This document shows, in pieces, positions 36,771 to 38,243 of a DNA stretch of 38,243 bases. The DNA comes from an uncultured Fidelibacterota bacterium (GTDB lineage: Bacteria > Fidelibacterota > Marinisomatia > Marinisomatales > TCS55): positions 1 through 38,243 of the forward strand of contig CACHMU010000009.1 of the NCBI GenBank assembly GCA_902581045.1, written 5' to 3'. The position numbers and the translations under genes are program-made. Each line of letters begins with the position of its first letter. Within the stretch, counting starts at the first letter, position 1. The notes under the pieces are model-generated. The model ran no database searches. It saw only the letters and a list, made by a program, of their open reading frames with translations, and was not told the DNA's origin.

Positions 36771-38243
36771 TTAATCTTCTAATTCTATATCTAAACTAAG
36801 TCCCTGAAGCTCTTTTATAAGAACATTGAATGACTCAGGCACACCAAATGGTGGTAGATCCTCACCTTTAACTATAGCGTTGTAAACTTTTGATCGCCCA
36901 TCTACATCATCTGATTTTACTGTTAAAATTTCTTGTAAAGTATGTGCTGCTCCATAAGCCTCAAGAGCCCAACATTCCATCTCTCCAAAACGCTGACCTC
37001 CAAATTGTGCTTTGCCTCCTAGAGGCTGCTGGGTTACCAATGAATATGGTCCAGTAGAACGGGCATGCATCTTATCATCTACCATGTGACTTAATTTCAT
37101 CATATATATATTCCCAACTGTTACAGGGTTATCAAGAATTTCTCCAGTTCTACCATCAATTAATTGAGTCTTACCTGACAAAGGCAACCCTGCTCTCTTT
37201 AACTCAGCTGTCACTTCAGAAGGAGTAGCTCCATTAAAAACAGGAGTTGAATATTTAACACCCAATGCTTCACCAGCCCAACCAAGCATAGTTTCGTAGA
37301 GCTGCCCCAGATTCATTCTTGATGGAACACCCAAAGGATTCAAGACTACATCTATTGCTGTACCATCTTCTAAAAATGGCATGTCTTCTTCAGGTACTAC
37401 GGTAGCAACAATCCCCTTATTCCCGTGACGACCAGCCATTTTATCTCCCACTTGAATTTTTCTCTTATTTGCAATATCAACTTTGGCTAATTTGAGGATA
37501 CCAGGCTGAAGCTCGTCTCCAATTCTAAGCTTAAAAACCTCCCGTTCAAGAGAATCTTCAATAAGACGCCACTCTTTCCAAAACGAACGCCATACAGCTT
37601 TGAGCTTTTTCCACGAATCATTTTTCTCAACCCATTGATCTTCATGGGAAAATCTTTCTAAATTATAATTCTTCAACCTCTTTGGGGTAAGCTTCGTACC
37701 TTTTTTTATCAATGTCCTTCCAGATGATACATCTCTTATTCCATTAGAAACTTCATTTTTTAAAAGAGTTAAAAGTTTCTCATCCCTAGAAAGCTTGAGC
37801 TCTTTCTTTTTTAAAGAAGATTCTTTTTGAAGCTCAATGATGTTTTTTCTTTCTTCTACTCGTGCAGATTTACTTCTTTTCTCAAATAGCTTTGTACTAA
37901 TAACAACGCCACTAACTCCGGGCTCTGCTCTTTTTGAAGCATCTTTAACCTCACCAGCCTTCTCTCCAAATATAGCTCTAAGAAGTTTTTCTTCAGGGGT
38001 AGGGTCTGTTTCACCCTTAGGTGTAACTTTTCCAATTAATATATCCCCATCTTTAACCTTAGCGCCAACACGAACAATACCACGATCATCTAATTCCTTA
38101 GTGGCATCCTCTCCCACATTGGGAATCTCAGCGGTTAATTCTTCCTCACCGCGCTTTGTATCTCGAACTTCCAGCTCAATTTCATTAACATGAATACTAG
38201 TAAAAAAATCATCTTTCACTAACCTTTCACTAATGACAATAGC
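36771..38243 (-). CDS. rpoB: RNA polymerase beta subunit (C-terminal 490 aa, 5' partial)
   Basis: The frame stays open to the window edge; the first visible residues are [19 protein letters not shown], so the N-terminal half lies beyond 38243. A GTG at 38217-38219 is internal, not a start. Visible core regions are [35 protein letters not shown], the [20 protein letters not shown] clamp region and [20 protein letters not shown] near the C-terminus. Compared with E. coli, a lineage-variable insert region is present around [20 protein letters not shown] (about residues 145-165 of the visible part). The rifampicin-resistance region is outside the window. Confidence 0.98.
   Translation of the reverse strand, partial: AIVISERLVKDDFFTSIHVNEIELEVRDTKRGEEELTAEIPNVGEDATKELDDRGIVRVGAKVKDGDILIGKVTPKGETDPTPEEKLLRAIFGEKAGEVKDASKRAEPGVSGVVISTKLFEKRSKSARVEERKNIIELQKESSLKKKELKLSRDEKLLTLLKNEVSNGIRDVSSGRTLIKKGTKLTPKRLKNYNLERFSHEDQWVEKNDSWKKLKAVWRSFWKEWRLIEDSLEREVFKLRIGDELQPGILKLAKVDIANKRKIQVGDKMAGRHGNKGIVATVVPEEDMPFLEDGTAIDVVLNPLGVPSRMNLGQLYETMLGWAGEALGVKYSTPVFNGATPSEVTAELKRAGLPLSGKTQLIDGRTGEILDNPVTVGNIYMMKLSHMVDDKMHARSTGPYSLVTQQPLGGKAQFGGQRFGEMECWALEAYGAAHTLQEILTVKSDDVDGRSKVYNAIVKGEDLPPFGVPESFNVLIKELQGLSLDIELED

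Noticed and set aside
37837-38193. Plus-strand open frame opposite rpoB
   Set aside because: It is an antisense shadow of the conserved rpoB coding sequence; the translation (Ser/Pro/Leu-rich) has no recognisable domain.

Overview
This window is visibly AT-rich and carries a standard bacterial chromosomal core. About 60% of it is one unbroken minus-strand ribosomal/RNA polymerase gene block. The other 40% is a set of metabolic, envelope and signalling genes. I think the source is a marine member of the FCB superphylum, most likely Marinimicrobia (SAR406) or a close relative. The grounds are the AT-rich composition, the absence of tuf between fusA and rpsJ, a Bacteroidetes-like receiver plus PEP/pyruvate-binding protein, a DUF92 fusion protein, and secreted SGNH, GHL10 and M16 proteins. 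This is a judgement from protein character, not from a database search.

Left arm (1-15364). Positions 1-2898 hold a 5'-truncated signalling protein with a degenerate receiver, a canonical receiver and a PEP/pyruvate-binding domain. It converges on gdhA (NADP-type glutamate dehydrogenase) with only 8 bp between the stops. An elongator tRNA-Met and a small outer-membrane-barrel candidate follow. Next come a secreted SGNH hydrolase (minus), an M16 metallopeptidase lipoprotein (plus), and a membrane protein fusing a phytol/dolichol-kinase-like domain to DUF92 (plus). A minus-strand pair follows: a signal-peptide protein of unknown family and a DUF350-like membrane protein. Then come hutI and hutU (histidine degradation) and a GHL10-type secreted glycoside hydrolase whose start lies directly behind rplQ.

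Right arm (15367-38243). Read 5' to 3' on the minus strand, this is rpoB (partial)-rpoC-rpsL-rpsG-fusA, then the S10, spc and alpha operons ending in rplQ. It has 35 genes in the classical order. Most junctions are overlaps or gaps of 21 nt or less. The only larger gap is 84 nt, between rpoC and rpsL. rpmJ (37 aa) is present and easy to miss. The block couples synthesis of RNA polymerase, ribosome, EF-G, IF-1, SecY and methionine aminopeptidase.

I found no CRISPR array, transposon, prophage or defence system. The observations most worth checking are the phosphorelay/PEP-binding protein, the two-kinase isoprenoid-alcohol fusion, and a terminator hairpin built into the first codons of the gene behind rplQ. 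Others are a perfect 22-bp dyad between gdhA and tRNA-Met, an unexpected Glu in the conserved S12 loop, and the unassigned two-gene envelope operon.
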